Origin: Sutcliffiella horikoshii DSM 8719
GTDB taxonomy: Bacteria > Bacillota > Bacilli > Bacillales > Bacillaceae_I
Assembly: GCA_001648575.1 (NCBI GenBank)
Contig: LQXN01000057.1
Location: 108,532-172,531, forward strand
DNA: 64,000 nucleotides
Reading direction: 5' to 3'
Within the stretch, counting starts at the first letter, position 1. Every line of letters begins with the position of its first letter. Positions 51,039 to 59,944 of the stretch are shown here, piece by piece. The notes under the pieces were generated by a model. It was given only the letters and a program-made list of their open reading frames with translations, had not been told where the DNA came from and searched no databases. A program made the position numbers and the translations under genes.

Positions 51039-52061
51039 TTATTGGAATTTCTCTCTCCACTCGTTACGTACGCGGTCATAGTTTTCGACTACCCAGTCGA
51101 TATCAAGCTCCATGGCATTGTCTTTAAGTCCTTCCAATGTCAACGGTGATTTACCTTCCACCTCTGGATGCATCGGGATGTGGAACCAATCCGCTTTGAT
51201 TTGCTGTCCTTCTTTAGAAAGCATGAAGTCTACGAATTGTTTAGCACCTTCAGGATTAGGACCATCCTTCACGATAGAAACAGGGTTTACTAGAATAGGA
51301 GTGTTCTTCGGGATGTGGAAATCAACGGATTCACCACGGTCTTTCATTTGGTAGGCCATGAAGTCAAAACCGACTCCGATGGATGCTTCCCCAGAAGCTA
51401 CGGCATTGGCAGGTGCTCCACCGGAATCCGGCATTGCATTTGTCTGTTGAACCAGCTTCTCAAAATACTCCCAGCCTTCTTCTTCGCCTTTTTCCATCAG
51501 TTGGCTAAGCACTAGCAGTGTCGCTGTTCCGGATGCTGCAGGGTTTGGAATCTGTAATTCCTTTTCCCATTTGGAGTCTAATAGATCATCCCAGGTTTCA
51601 GGCAGATCTGCTTCATCCACCAGGTCGGTATTGTAGATTAATCCTAGTACGAATACCTCCAAGCCCACCCAGTTCCAGTCTTCATGTCTTACTTTGATGC
51701 CGTTCTCATATACTTCCCAGTCTTTCGCTGCGTCTGGTGTGTAGCTTTCGATAAAACCATGTTTGATTGCGGACTCAAAAGGAAGGATTCCTCCGCCGCC
51801 ATACCATAGATCTCCTTGTGGATTATCCATTTCTGCAATCATTTGATTAACAAGAATATTCGTTCCAGCATATTGCACATTAACTTTCCCGCCAGTCGCC
51901 TCTTCAAAAGCTTCCGCAAGCTCGCGGGTCATATCAGGAGTTTCAGGTGAATACAAAGTTACTTCGCCGACACTTCCATCAGAAGAGCTCGTATCCGATC
52001 CACACGCCACAAGCCCTACGCTTAACACTAACGCCATCAAGATTAATAATGATTTCTTCAT
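51039..52061 (-). CDS. Extracellular substrate-binding lipoprotein, AfuA-like
   Basis: The 340-residue protein has a lipoprotein signal (MKKSLLILMALVLSVGLVAC, Cys at about residue 20). The mature part has the type-2 binding fold of the Fe3+/phosphonate/sugar-phosphate group (VTLYSPETPDMTRELAEAFEEATG ... DLWYGGGGILPFESAIKHGF ... PNPAASGTATLLVLSQL). AfuA relatives bind hexose phosphates rather than iron. Given glpP and a HAD phosphatase downstream and a GDPD gene divergent from it, glycerol-phosphate or a related ester is my preferred ligand. GAGGGGGAT precedes the ATG at 52061. It is the first gene of the operon. Confidence 0.9.
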   Translation of the reverse strand: MKKSLLILMALVLSVGLVACGSDTSSSDGSVGEVTLYSPETPDMTRELAEAFEEATGGKVNVQYAGTNILVNQMIAEMDNPQGDLWYGGGGILPFESAIKHGFIESYTPDAAKDWEVYENGIKVRHEDWNWVGLEVFVLGLIYNTDLVDEADLPETWDDLLDSKWEKELQIPNPAASGTATLLVLSQLMEKGEEEGWEYFEKLVQQTNAMPDSGGAPANAVASGEASIGVGFDFMAYQMKDRGESVDFHIPKNTPILVNPVSIVKDGPNPEGAKQFVDFMLSKEGQQIKADWFHIPMHPEVEGKSPLTLEGLKDNAMELDIDWVVENYDRVRNEWREKFQ

Positions 52062-52121
52062 AAAAATAATCCCCCTCATAATTTTTGATTCAGTTGGCCG
52101 AAAGATGAACAAATTCATATT

Positions 52122-52135
52122 TGTATACGCTTTCA
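52122..52135. promoter_or_regulatory. Probable cre box in the importer leader
   Basis: TGTATACGCTTTCA fits the cre consensus with one mismatch. It lies between the leader terminator and the first gene, where bound CcpA would act as a roadblock, as is common for glycerol-regulon genes. Confidence 0.5.
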
Positions 52136-52141
52136 CCTCCA

Positions 52142-52211
52142 GAAAAAAATAAAAAGAGAAACCACACAACGAAAGAAGCCTATAGCAGGCGCATCCGTTG
52201 AGGGTTTCTCT
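52142..52211 (-). terminator. Leader terminator before the importer operon (probable GlpP target)
   Basis: On the minus strand AGAGAAACC (52211-52203) pairs with GGTTTCTCT (52163-52155) across a structured loop containing a GCCT/AGGC stem; TTTTTATTTTTTT follows. A long-stem leader terminator ahead of a glpP-containing operon fits GlpP antitermination. Confidence 0.75.
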
Positions 52212-52273
52212 TATATTCTCTACCCAAATTATTTTACTTTTCTAAATTATACAATAATACTTCAGAGAAATAT

Positions 52274-52302
52274 AGTATAAATAGATAATTTATTTTGGAC
52301 AA
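52274..52302 (-). promoter_or_regulatory. Sigma-A promoter of the importer operon
   Basis: On the minus strand TTGTCC (52302-52297), 17 bp and TATACT (52279-52274) precede the leader terminator. Confidence 0.7.
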
Positions 52303-52456
52303 GAGTTCAGTCCCTCACTGATGCTATTTCGCCACTCTATTTTAATAGTAGTAAATTTCGACATCTCTCGTCCTTAACCTTCACAAATCGTCAAAATATT
52401 GAAAAATATTACTTTTGTAGGAGAAGTTGGTTCGGAAACATAGGACCTTTTAATTA

Positions 52457-52487
52457 TTGAGAAAATTCAAACAACTATATATAGTTG
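52457..52487 (+). promoter_or_regulatory. Promoter of the GDPD gene with 16-bp palindrome
   Basis: TTGAGA (52457-52462), 17 bp and TATAGT (52480-52485). The perfect palindrome CAACTATATATAGTTG (52472-52487) covers the -10 box and may be an operator. Confidence 0.65.
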
Positions 52488-52518
52488 AGAATGTAAATGA
52501 ATACTGGGCAGAGACATG

Positions 52519-52583
52519 GAGAAGAACCCCATTAAAATCCTTATAAAATAAGGGTTTTCGTGGTTGGCTCTTCTCTTTTTATT
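52519..52583 (+). terminator. Leader terminator before the GDPD gene (probable GlpP target)
   Basis: GAGAAGA (52519-52525) pairs with TCTTCTC (52569-52575) and an inner AAAATCCTTAT/ATAAGGGTTTT stem extends it; TTTTTATTT follows. The layout mirrors the importer leader at 52142-52211. Confidence 0.75.
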
Positions 52584-52616
52584 TGCCCTCTTACATTATG
52601 TTGAAGGAGGAATAAC

Positions 52617-54941
52617 ATGAAGAAGAATTCTTTTAAGAGTTTCGGAAGTGTTGTCATTTCATCCGCTTTAGCCCTTAGTTTAATTAATTTCCAGCCTCAA
52701 GTAAGTGTTCATGCCGAGCAGGATCATACGGAGTTAATAAACGAAACATTTGATCATGTATCAAATGGACAGCTTCCGGAGAACTGGGAGGTTGTTCAAG
52801 GTAGTGGTGAGGTACAAGATGGAAAACTTTTATTAAGCTCTCCTACAACTGCAAGCCCAGCAGTGGTAAAAGTGCCTATTGATCCCGAATTTGGAGATTA
52901 TCAAATGGAGGCGGATTTAACCTTCCTCTCTACAGTGGATGATGCACGCTGGGCATCCATTATGTACCGGATTCAAGATAACAATAACTACTATCAGTTT
53001 GCTGCCCGAAAAGGGACGAACGCATTAAATGGATTAGAGTTTGCAAAAAGGCGCAATAATACTTGGGCCATCGCACAGACCAATTTCTATACAGAGAATT
53101 TTGATTACAATAAGAGTTATCGCCTCAAAGTAGTGGTTAGCGGGAATCGAGTACAACAGTTTGTAAATGATGAGTTGGTAATTGATAGTGCTGATGCTAC
53201 CGAATGGATGAATGGGGATGTAGGGTTCCAGGCAAGTGGCTCGACCGTGCAGTATGACAACGTGCGAGTCACTACATATGAGCAAACACTGCCACCTATA
53301 GAGGATTCAGGCGCTTTCCTCCCTGCCGAACCTGAGACCAATATCATCAATCCTCCTACAATCATCACCGGCACGGGGTATACAGGTGATTTTAGTCAAA
53401 GTGCCTCCTCCCTGTTATTGGTGGAACGCAATAATGATGGGGAGTTAACAGCGAATGGTCTCCTTTTACAGGATCAACTGCAGCAGTTAAAAAATAAAAA
53501 AATCCCTGTGTTGCAGGTGGAACAAACGGGATTTGGCGAACAGATCATTCAAAGTCTTAATGCCACCCAGACAACAGATGTTCACGTTGTTTCCTTCAAC
53601 CCTGATATAGTTGAGGAATTAAAAATCCTTAATCCTAAGATCCGTGGTGGTTTGGTGTATACCGGAAACTCCCTTAATAAACATGCCTTGAGGGAATTGC
53701 CATTCCAAGTGCATTCAAGTGAAAGCAAGGTTGTTTTGATCCCTCAAAAATTACTAACACAGGAAATCGTCCATTACCTGCATAACCGCATGGTTGCCGT
53801 TTGGGGTATTGGTGCAGATTCACTGAAATCCACACATGAGCTTATTCATTTAGGTGTCGATGGAATGATTACCGATTACCCAGAGTATGCTTCTGAAGCT
53901 TTTGGCCAGTATCCGGAAAATACTATTGTGCAGCGCCCCATGGTCGCAGCACACCGGGGTGTCCCTTCCCTTGCTCCTGAAAATACGATGGTCGGGTACC
54001 GATTAGCGTACGATCTGGAAGCGGACATGATTGAGACGGACCTTCATGAATCGAAAGATGGCCATATCATTGTCATGCATGATACGACGGTCAACCGCAC
54101 TACAAATGGAACAGGTGCCGTGGCCGATTTGACGCTTGATGAGATTAAACAGCTTGATGCAGGAATCAAGTTTGGAGAAGAGTTTGCAGGTGAACCTGTA
54201 CCGACCTTTAGAGAATTTCTACAGGAGTTTAAAGGCAAGGATGTTGTGCTTTTAGTAGAGTTGAAGGCTGCTGGTATGGAGGAAAAGGTGAATGAGGAAA
54301 TCTTGGCAGAAGGTATGCTGGATCAGGTTGTCGTCCAGAACTTCAGCTTAAACAGCATGAAAATCTTCAACCAGCTACAGCCAAACCTTGCAACAGGGTA
54401 TTTATTCTCAGCTGCTGTTCCTGGATCCCTTCAAGCAAAATTGGACAATGCAAAGAAGCTTGTAGACTATGGAACTAGCGCAAATGTAACGCTGAATGCA
54501 AGTTATGGCAGTGTATATGAAGAATTCCTGACTTACATGAGACAACGGGGAATGTTAAGCATGCACTGGACGTTCCGGGATGAGGATCCATTTGCAGACA
54601 AACTGAAAGAAGGTTTAATCGGCCCAATTACCGATTACATGCAATGGCTGACAGAATCACCAATCAGTCTAGAATCACCAATTAAAAAAGCGAACCTAAA
54701 AGTAGGAAAGTCCCGTAACATACAAGCAAAAGCTTTTCTAAGTTACCGAACAGGCAATAAAGAAAATATCGAAACGGAACTCTATGCAGTAGAAAATAAC
54801 GGAGTGGTCCGGATTGAAGGAAACGAAATCATCGCATTGTCCCCTGGCACAGCACAGGTATTCGTAAAACACACCTTTACCATGCTTGGGCAAGAATGGA
54901 ATTTGGTATCGGAACCGATTGAAGTGAATGTTTCGAATTAA
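52617..54941 (+). CDS. Secreted glycerophosphodiester phosphodiesterase with a degenerate second GDPD half
   Basis: The 774-residue protein has a signal peptide (to about residue 33), a LamG/DUF1080-like beta-sandwich (about 38-205: LPENWEVVQGSGEVQDGKLLL ... YDNVRVTTYE), a GDPD-like half without catalytic HRG (about 245-435: VHVVSFNPDIVEEL, VAVWGIGADSLKSTHELIHLGVDGMITDYPE) and a full GDPD domain (about 440-680: VAAHRGVPSLAPENTMVGY, ADMIETDLHESKDGHIIVMHDTTVNRTTNGTG, VLLVELKA). A short beta domain ends it. It should cut glycerophosphodiesters or poly-glycerolphosphate teichoic acid to glycerol-3-P outside the cell. GAAGGAGG precedes the ATG. Confidence 0.92.
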   Translation: MKKNSFKSFGSVVISSALALSLINFQPQVSVHAEQDHTELINETFDHVSNGQLPENWEVVQGSGEVQDGKLLLSSPTTASPAVVKVPIDPEFGDYQMEADLTFLSTVDDARWASIMYRIQDNNNYYQFAARKGTNALNGLEFAKRRNNTWAIAQTNFYTENFDYNKSYRLKVVVSGNRVQQFVNDELVIDSADATEWMNGDVGFQASGSTVQYDNVRVTTYEQTLPPIEDSGAFLPAEPETNIINPPTIITGTGYTGDFSQSASSLLLVERNNDGELTANGLLLQDQLQQLKNKKIPVLQVEQTGFGEQIIQSLNATQTTDVHVVSFNPDIVEELKILNPKIRGGLVYTGNSLNKHALRELPFQVHSSESKVVLIPQKLLTQEIVHYLHNRMVAVWGIGADSLKSTHELIHLGVDGMITDYPEYASEAFGQYPENTIVQRPMVAAHRGVPSLAPENTMVGYRLAYDLEADMIETDLHESKDGHIIVMHDTTVNRTTNGTGAVADLTLDEIKQLDAGIKFGEEFAGEPVPTFREFLQEFKGKDVVLLVELKAAGMEEKVNEEILAEGMLDQVVVQNFSLNSMKIFNQLQPNLATGYLFSAAVPGSLQAKLDNAKKLVDYGTSANVTLNASYGSVYEEFLTYMRQRGMLSMHWTFRDEDPFADKLKEGLIGPITDYMQWLTESPISLESPIKKANLKVGKSRNIQAKAFLSYRTGNKENIETELYAVENNGVVRIEGNEIIALSPGTAQVFVKHTFTMLGQEWNLVSEPIEVNVSN

Positions 54942-54947
54942 TGGTTT

Positions 54948-54973
54948 GGGGAGCGGGTGGAGACCCTCTCCCC
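54948..54973 (+). terminator. GC-rich hairpin after the GDPD gene
   Basis: GGGGAG-GGGT pairs with ACCC-CTCCCC a few bases past the stop; the T-tract is delayed by about 15 bp. The rest of the 297-bp gap to 55238 holds no supported feature. Confidence 0.55.
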
Positions 54974-55238
54974 CTACTATTCTCTATATTTTTTAGGGAG
55001 AGGTATTTTTACTGGGATGAGGAACGATTTGTCTACCTTACCTATCATATTATCCAATTCTTCTTCTGATTCATAGTTAGAATCTCCTCAGCAATACTAA
55101 CTAATTCTTCTCAAGTTATCTTCAATTATGTGTCCTCCACTTGAACTAAGTGGAAATAAAAAAGAAGAGGCAAATAAATCTCGCCTCCCCCCACTCTTTC
55201 ATCCTTTTAATCAATGGCTGGTCCTCTTATCTATCCCC

Positions 55239-55733
55239 TTAACTCATGTTGGCATTAGCATTTTTGTCAGCTTTTTTATCAAAGAACATATTTAAATCTG
55301 TTTTGTCCACGTCATCTGCTAATGCTTGATGTATGTTGTTGCTTATTGAGGCCATTTTTGATTTCTCAAAGAATGGCACACTTATGATATAGGGTGATCC
55401 TGACTTCTCTATTACTAATAACGTTTGTATACCATTTCCGGCGATTCCAATGCCGAGTAATGTCAAGACTAAGCCAAGGAAGAAGTTTCCCCCGAAGGAA
55501 CCCAATCCAAATAATAAGAGAATCAGGCCAAATAGCATTGGCTTAAAATAGTACTTTGACGATAGCATGGCACCAGAAATATTCTTCAAAGGTATATTTT
55601 GCTGATCTTTACCTACTGGGATAATCCCTAAGATGGTGTTCGCTATGTTTGTTTTAACAAACCGTTTATCCACCTCTACCTTCCCTTTAATCCAGAAGAA
55701 CAATAAACTAATAGAAAATTTTACACTCCCCAA
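55239..55733 (-). CDS. Small membrane protein of unknown function
   Basis: I do not recognise the family. The 164-residue protein has an N-terminal strand-rich part (KGKVEVDKRFVKTNIANTILGIIPVGKDQQNIPLKNISG) resembling a bacterial PH-like start, two close membrane helices (about residues 62-103: MLFGLILLLFGLGSFGGNFFLGLVLTLLGI) and a soluble tail ending in a Lys/Asn-rich stretch. The start is TTG at 55733 after a GGGGG tract; no in-frame ATG fits. It appears monocistronic and divergent from the lipoprotein gene. Confidence 0.6.
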   Translation of the reverse strand: MGSVKFSISLLFFWIKGKVEVDKRFVKTNIANTILGIIPVGKDQQNIPLKNISGAMLSSKYYFKPMLFGLILLLFGLGSFGGNFFLGLVLTLLGIGIAGNGIQTLLVIEKSGSPYIISVPFFEKSKMASISNNIHQALADDVDKTDLNMFFDKKADKNANANMS

Positions 55734-56046
55734 AACATCGCCCCCTACATAGGATTATTTAACCACTACCATAAAATTAGTAAATTGCTAAAATATGTTA
55801 TTTTTAACTACTTAAAATTTCTCCAACTCAAATTCTATATTAAACAACAGTAGTAAAGTGAGAATCTTTTTTGGAATCTTTTCCTTTTAAAGCAATAGCG
55901 GGTCTGCGTACCTACCCCCACAATATTAATAAGAGAAAATAGGAAGAGCAGGCAAAAACAAAAAATAATATTCATACCTCCACGGTTTTAACAATAAAAG
56001 TAAATTATGTGTTTTTAATACTTGGGATAAAAGGAGGGAAAAAAGA
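55734..56046. other. Intergenic gap without supported features
   Basis: This 313-bp AT-rich gap between divergent genes must contain both promoters, but I see no convincing pair of boxes, repeat or RNA structure. AAAGGAGGG at its right end is the ribosome site of the lipoprotein gene. Confidence 0.5.
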
Positions 56047-57267
56047 ATGAAATATAAATTCACACTTTTTTGGGGATGTACAGTCTTAATTTTTTTGCTT
56101 ACTAGCTGCAACACTTCTTTTATTACTAACAATGAGGAAGTGACCGACCAAGAAGAATCACCTCCCAATGTGAAAGAAGTAGTAGAACCATTAGAGGTAG
56201 AAAAGGAAGAGGTAACTACCCTCCCAATAGAGGAGTGGTCAGAAGAAAAAGCAAAAGGTGTGATTGAGAATAACTATAGTTTGCTAAGTAATATACTTAC
56301 AGTGCATCAGACAGAGTATTTTAAAAAAGCAGAACCAAACATTCCTTATCAAGACTTCATTAACATGAAACAAATAAAAGAAGATCTCTCTGTTATCGGT
56401 TCACCTGAATGGCTTGATTCAAGCGATCTGGAAAAGTGGGTGGATGCTTACATGTGCCAATGTGATGCATACGGTATCCTACGACCATACCCGCTGGATT
56501 TAAGATTCACAATAGTGGAACAGAATGAAGATTTTATAACGGTTTCAAGCATTGATCTGCAAAATGAGATGGGGTATGGCGGAGGCACGTGGAGTATTAC
56601 CATAGATAAAAAAGAGGAAAAGTTCCATGTCATAACTTACGATAAATCCGAAGATTATCCATTAAACCTTATACCCGAAGAGATAATTGCGTATTACCAA
56701 GCCGTGTTCCAAACAAGTCTTACATTTTTAGAAGAGAAAGAAATAGAAGGCACTACATGGTTGATTTTCAAAGGTAATAATAGCCACTCTGCAATAAATA
56801 CACAAACCTCTGTACATGACTGGCAGGTTGCAGCTCTATACGATGAGCCTACTGAAAACGAGGAAGAAAGTGAACATGAGTTTACGGAGCATGGAGTTGC
56901 AGCAGCCGATTCCATTATCTTAGACATTTCAAATCCTTCTACGTTTATTGGGACATGGATGGATTCCACAGATTATTCAGGTATGGTCTCCTCATTGATG
57001 ATAAATAAACATGGAGATGTTTATGAAATAAATCTACTGGAACATAGCCCTGGCGCATATTTTATAAACGGTGCCGATGGGGAAGTGACATTTGTTGAGG
57101 GGAAAGCAAGTTTTGAATTTTTGGAAGATGCCAATGGCAATTCAGGCCGGATTGATATTGAGTTGACTACAGAAGGGGTCATTTATCGAAAAACTATGGC
57201 ATCAAACCTTGCAGGTTGGTTTAACCAAGATTCTGAGGTTTTGTTAGGGTTGAAAGTGATAGATTAA
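56047..57267 (+). CDS. Putative lipoprotein of unknown function
   Basis: The 406-residue protein has a lipoprotein signal (MKYKFTLFWGCTVLIFLLTSC, Cys at residue 21), an acidic low-complexity linker (about 27-60, rich in Glu and Val) and two probable beta-rich domains (about 65-215 and 285-406, the latter starting STFIGTWMDSTDYSGMVSSL). It has a CQC pair near residue 138. I do not recognise a family. It should be anchored to the outer face of the membrane. AAAGGAGGG precedes the ATG, and a bidirectional terminator follows. Confidence 0.75.
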   Translation: MKYKFTLFWGCTVLIFLLTSCNTSFITNNEEVTDQEESPPNVKEVVEPLEVEKEEVTTLPIEEWSEEKAKGVIENNYSLLSNILTVHQTEYFKKAEPNIPYQDFINMKQIKEDLSVIGSPEWLDSSDLEKWVDAYMCQCDAYGILRPYPLDLRFTIVEQNEDFITVSSIDLQNEMGYGGGTWSITIDKKEEKFHVITYDKSEDYPLNLIPEEIIAYYQAVFQTSLTFLEEKEIEGTTWLIFKGNNSHSAINTQTSVHDWQVAALYDEPTENEEESEHEFTEHGVAAADSIILDISNPSTFIGTWMDSTDYSGMVSSLMINKHGDVYEINLLEHSPGAYFINGADGEVTFVEGKASFEFLEDANGNSGRIDIELTTEGVIYRKTMASNLAGWFNQDSEVLLGLKVID

Positions 57268-57320
57268 GGGGGAGGTAGTTAGGGAAATTAATTGAATAAG
57301 TAAGATAGCTAACAGAAAAG

Positions 57321-57348
57321 AAGGGTAGAGGACATCCCTCACACCCTT
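57321..57348. terminator. Bidirectional terminator
   Basis: AAGGGT-GAGG pairs with CCTC-ACCCTT, with T-rich sequence on both sides, between the convergent lipoprotein and ribokinase genes. Confidence 0.8.
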
Positions 57349-57377
57349 CCTTCTTTTATTCATCTCTGTATACCTTC

Positions 57378-58298
57378 CTACTCCCCAACCAACTCTTCTA
57401 CTTCCTCACCATACGGCATGGCAGGTGCTGTACCAGGTTTGGTTACAGATAGGGCAGCTACTGCATTGGCCATTTGGCAGGATTTTTCCACGGAGTTTCC
57501 TTCTGCTAAGAAGTGGGCGAATCCTCCATTGAAGGCATCTCCCGCTCCAGTAGTATCGACGGCTTGGACTTGGTAGCCTGGTATGATTTTTCCGTTGCTC
57601 TCTCCTTTTTGTAAAAGGTAGCATCCTTGCTTGCCGAGAGTGATGATAACCGTGTCTATTCCTTTTGCTAACAGTATTTCTGCAGCTTTTCTAGTAGACT
57701 CTTCATTTGTCACTTCCACTCCTGTAAGAAGCCCGGCTTCGGTTTCGTTAGGAGTAATATAGTTTACCTTTGCCAAGAGTTCATCTGATACTTCTTGGAA
57801 TGGTGCCGGGTTTAGGATGACTGGTTTTAATAGCTTATTTGCCAGATTGATGGTGGTGTGGATTGCTGCCATCGAGGTTTCAAGCTGGACGAGAATGATA
57901 TCCGCTTCTTTAAAGGCCGCTTCAGCTCTTAGTACTTCTTCTTCCGTAATGGTACCGCAAGCACCGAGCGAGACGACAATCATATTTTCCCCTGAGTTAT
58001 CAACGGCGATTAGGGCTGCGCCGGTAGATTCATCTTCCACTTGATTGATGAATTGCGAGGCGATGCCTTCGTTTTTGAAATTTCGAATCGCATCATCCCC
58101 GAACAGGTCTTTCCCGACCTTGGTTACCATGGTAACTTGGGCTCCCAACCGTGCTGCAGCCACAGCTTGGTTACCGCCTTTTCCTCCTGGGCCCATTTTA
58201 AATGGACCACCGAGCACCGTTTCTCCTGGCTTAGGCATGTGGGGAGTTCTTGCTGTTAAATCCACGACATAGCTTCCCACTACTACAATTTTTGACAA
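57378..58298 (-). CDS. rbsK: Ribokinase (PfkB family)
   Basis: The 306-residue cytoplasmic kinase has both PfkB signatures: GPGGKGGNQAVAAARLGAQV (residues about 37-56) and DTTGAGDAFNGGFAHFL (about 250-266) with the catalytic Asp. It should convert ribose to ribose-5-phosphate. The start is read as TTG at 58298, giving MSKIVVVGSYVVDL, because AGGTGAT sits 6 nt before it; the GTG three codons upstream has no ribosome site. A remnant of a sugar-binding-protein gene ends 9 bp upstream, suggesting this kinase was once next to a transporter. Confidence 0.88.
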   Translation of the reverse strand: MSKIVVVGSYVVDLTARTPHMPKPGETVLGGPFKMGPGGKGGNQAVAAARLGAQVTMVTKVGKDLFGDDAIRNFKNEGIASQFINQVEDESTGAALIAVDNSGENMIVVSLGACGTITEEEVLRAEAAFKEADIILVQLETSMAAIHTTINLANKLLKPVILNPAPFQEVSDELLAKVNYITPNETEAGLLTGVEVTNEESTRKAAEILLAKGIDTVIITLGKQGCYLLQKGESNGKIIPGYQVQAVDTTGAGDAFNGGFAHFLAEGNSVEKSCQMANAVAALSVTKPGTAPAMPYGEEVEELVGE

Positions 58299-58307
58299 GT
58301 TGATCAC

Positions 58308-58457
58308 CTACCGAGTTTTGATTTCTTCTACGTTATCTTTTGTAACTAATGTGTTTTCTAGGGTAACCATTTTTTCTGTTTCTTTGTCGTATGGAATTCC
58401 TCGCAATATTATTATATTAGAACGTGAGAGAATTTTCCTGTCTTCGTTAAGTGTGAG
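58308..58457 (-). pseudogene. Remnant of the 3' end of a sugar-binding-protein gene
   Basis: The minus strand encodes an open stretch ending at 58308: RGIPYDKETEKMVTLENT then LVTKDNVEEIKTR and TAG. The ending LVTKDNVEE resembles the C-terminus of RbsB-type periplasmic binding proteins, and the nearby LsrB protein ends similarly with [12 protein letters not shown]. The frame has a stop at about 58458, and no start, signal peptide or body is present. This is probably the tail of a deleted gene. Confidence 0.45.
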
Positions 58458-58589
58458 TTAAAAAGCTAGGGTCGTTCTTTAGACAAAAGCAAGGTAGCTA
58501 GGTAAGCAACTCTCTCAATTTTCCGATATAAATTGATTAAGAGGCGGGGGAGCTGTCCATTTTGCTCCAAATTAAGAGGATAATCCTGT

Positions 58590-58740
58590 GAATATATGGA
58601 TTATCGTCAATTTGAACTGTTTTATTGAATACTTGGACGTCTTTATTGAATACTTCAGAGCGTTTATTGAATACTTCAGACCATTTATTGAATACTTTCT
58701 CTAGTTTATTGACTAATTCACCTTCGCTCAGGCTCAGGCC
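58590..58740. repeat. 21-bp-period repeat array, copy 2
   Basis: TTTATTGA units start at 58621, 58642, 58663, 58684 and 58705, all 21 bp apart. The preceding GTCAATTTGAAC and the trailing TTTATTGACTAATTCAC match the array at 4063-4190. On the minus strand it can be read as VFNKxSE repeats, but the length and lack of a ribosome site argue against a gene. Confidence 0.85.
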
Positions 58741-58778
58741 CACGTTTGGACGACTTTACAAAGAACCCACCATAATAA

Positions 58779-58818
58779 GAAACAGGTCCGTCACCTTTGG
58801 CGTCGACGGACCTGTTTC
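58779..58818. terminator. Terminator of the lsr operon
   Basis: A 14-bp perfect stem GAAACAGGTCCGTC/GACGGACCTGTTTC around a 12-nt loop, with T-rich flanks on both strands. It ends the leftward LsrACDB transcript. Confidence 0.88.
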
Positions 58819-58891
58819 TTTTAGTTGATACCCCTACACTTTAAAGCGAACTCGGGTCAAGAAACCTGCCCCTCGACCCCCTTCCCCTCCT

Positions 58892-59941
58892 CTAAAAATC
58901 ATACCCATCAATATTATCCTTCGTAAAAATCACCCGCTCCGGCAATAAAATAATCCCGCTGTCGTCCGCTGTATATTCATATCCCTGAATGGTATTTGGC
59001 TCAATTTTCACCTTTCCGATTTCCGGCACTTCAAACTCATCCCCCACCTTGAGTTCTTTTCCTTCTACTGTCATAAGGTAGGCTACGTATGCGGCTAGGG
59101 CGCCTTGTTGTTTGACATCCCAGAGGCCGAATTGTTCAACGGTTCCGCGTTTGACATAGTCCCTCATGACATTTGGCGTGGAGAAGCCGGTGATGACCAC
59201 TTCGCCGTCTTTGCCAAGGTTTTCGGCTGCTTGGGCCATGGCTGGCAAGGCGGTTGCATCCGGACAGATCACCGCATCGATGTCTTCATATGTTTGCAGG
59301 ATGCTTTCCCCTACTGACAATGATTTTTGGGCATCGTTTTCGCCGTATTGGGTGGTCACGATTTCCCAGCCTGGGTAGTCAGCTGCGATGATTTCTTTGG
59401 CTTTGGTGACCCATTGGTTTTGGTCGGTTACGGTCGGGCTGGAGTAGAAGAAGGCGACTTTGCCTGTGTCCCCGATCTGGTCGGAGGTCATTTTGATCAA
59501 CAACTCTGCCAGTTGTTCTGGTGTTCCTTGGTTAATATAGAAGGAACGGTCTTCCGGATTGACGTCAGAGTCCCATGTGATGATTTTGACGCCTTTATCT
59601 TTTGCCCGCTTCAAGGCTTGGCTCAGACCATCAACAGATACGGAAGAGATCATCAATGCGTCATAGCCTTGGTTGACGAAATTGTTGATGTACTGCACTT
59701 GGCCGGCAACGGTCGCTTCGGTCGGGCCGTCGTATTTCAGTTCGACTTCAAGCGAGTCGGCCATCTCTTCTGCCCCTTGACCGCCGGATGTGAAGAACCC
59801 GACACCCGTCAATTTAGGAATGAAGGCGAGTTTCACATCTTCCTTGCTCTTTTCCCCGTCGGCCCCGCTGTTGCATGCTGCCAAGAATGTTCCGAGCACC
59901 AGTACTAAAATCAATAAACCTGCCATTTTGAATCTTGTCAT
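58892..59941 (-). CDS. lsrB: AI-2 receptor / substrate-binding lipoprotein, LsrB-type
   Basis: The 349-residue lipoprotein (signal [16 protein letters not shown], Cys23) is a class-I sugar-binding protein. All six positions that contact (R)-THMF in Salmonella LsrB are conserved by alignment: Lys43 (IPKLTG), Asp124 (WDSDVNP), Asp173 and Gln174 (TVTDQNQW), Pro227 and Ala229 (CPDATALPA). It should bind the quorum-sensing molecule AI-2 outside the cell and deliver it to LsrCD. It is the last gene of the four-gene operon and lies 3 bp after lsrD. The pocket match makes a rhamnose or ribose role unlikely. Confidence 0.9.
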   Translation of the reverse strand: MTRFKMAGLLILVLVLGTFLAACNSGADGEKSKEDVKLAFIPKLTGVGFFTSGGQGAEEMADSLEVELKYDGPTEATVAGQVQYINNFVNQGYDALMISSVSVDGLSQALKRAKDKGVKIITWDSDVNPEDRSFYINQGTPEQLAELLIKMTSDQIGDTGKVAFFYSSPTVTDQNQWVTKAKEIIAADYPGWEIVTTQYGENDAQKSLSVGESILQTYEDIDAVICPDATALPAMAQAAENLGKDGEVVITGFSTPNVMRDYVKRGTVEQFGLWDVKQQGALAAYVAYLMTVEGKELKVGDEFEVPEIGKVKIEPNTIQGYEYTADDSGIILLPERVIFTKDNIDGYDF

Positions 59942-59944
59942 CTC

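Noticed and set aside
48038..52061. Iron(III) importer as the function of the AfuABC-like operon
   Set aside because: The family is often so named, but glpP, a HAD phosphatase and a divergent GDPD gene with a similar leader point to phosphate esters. Iron is not excluded without binding data.
58537..58743. A 68-codon minus-strand frame with VFNKxSE repeats
   Set aside because: It is created by the 21-bp array; the other array copy is not open and no ribosome site is seen.
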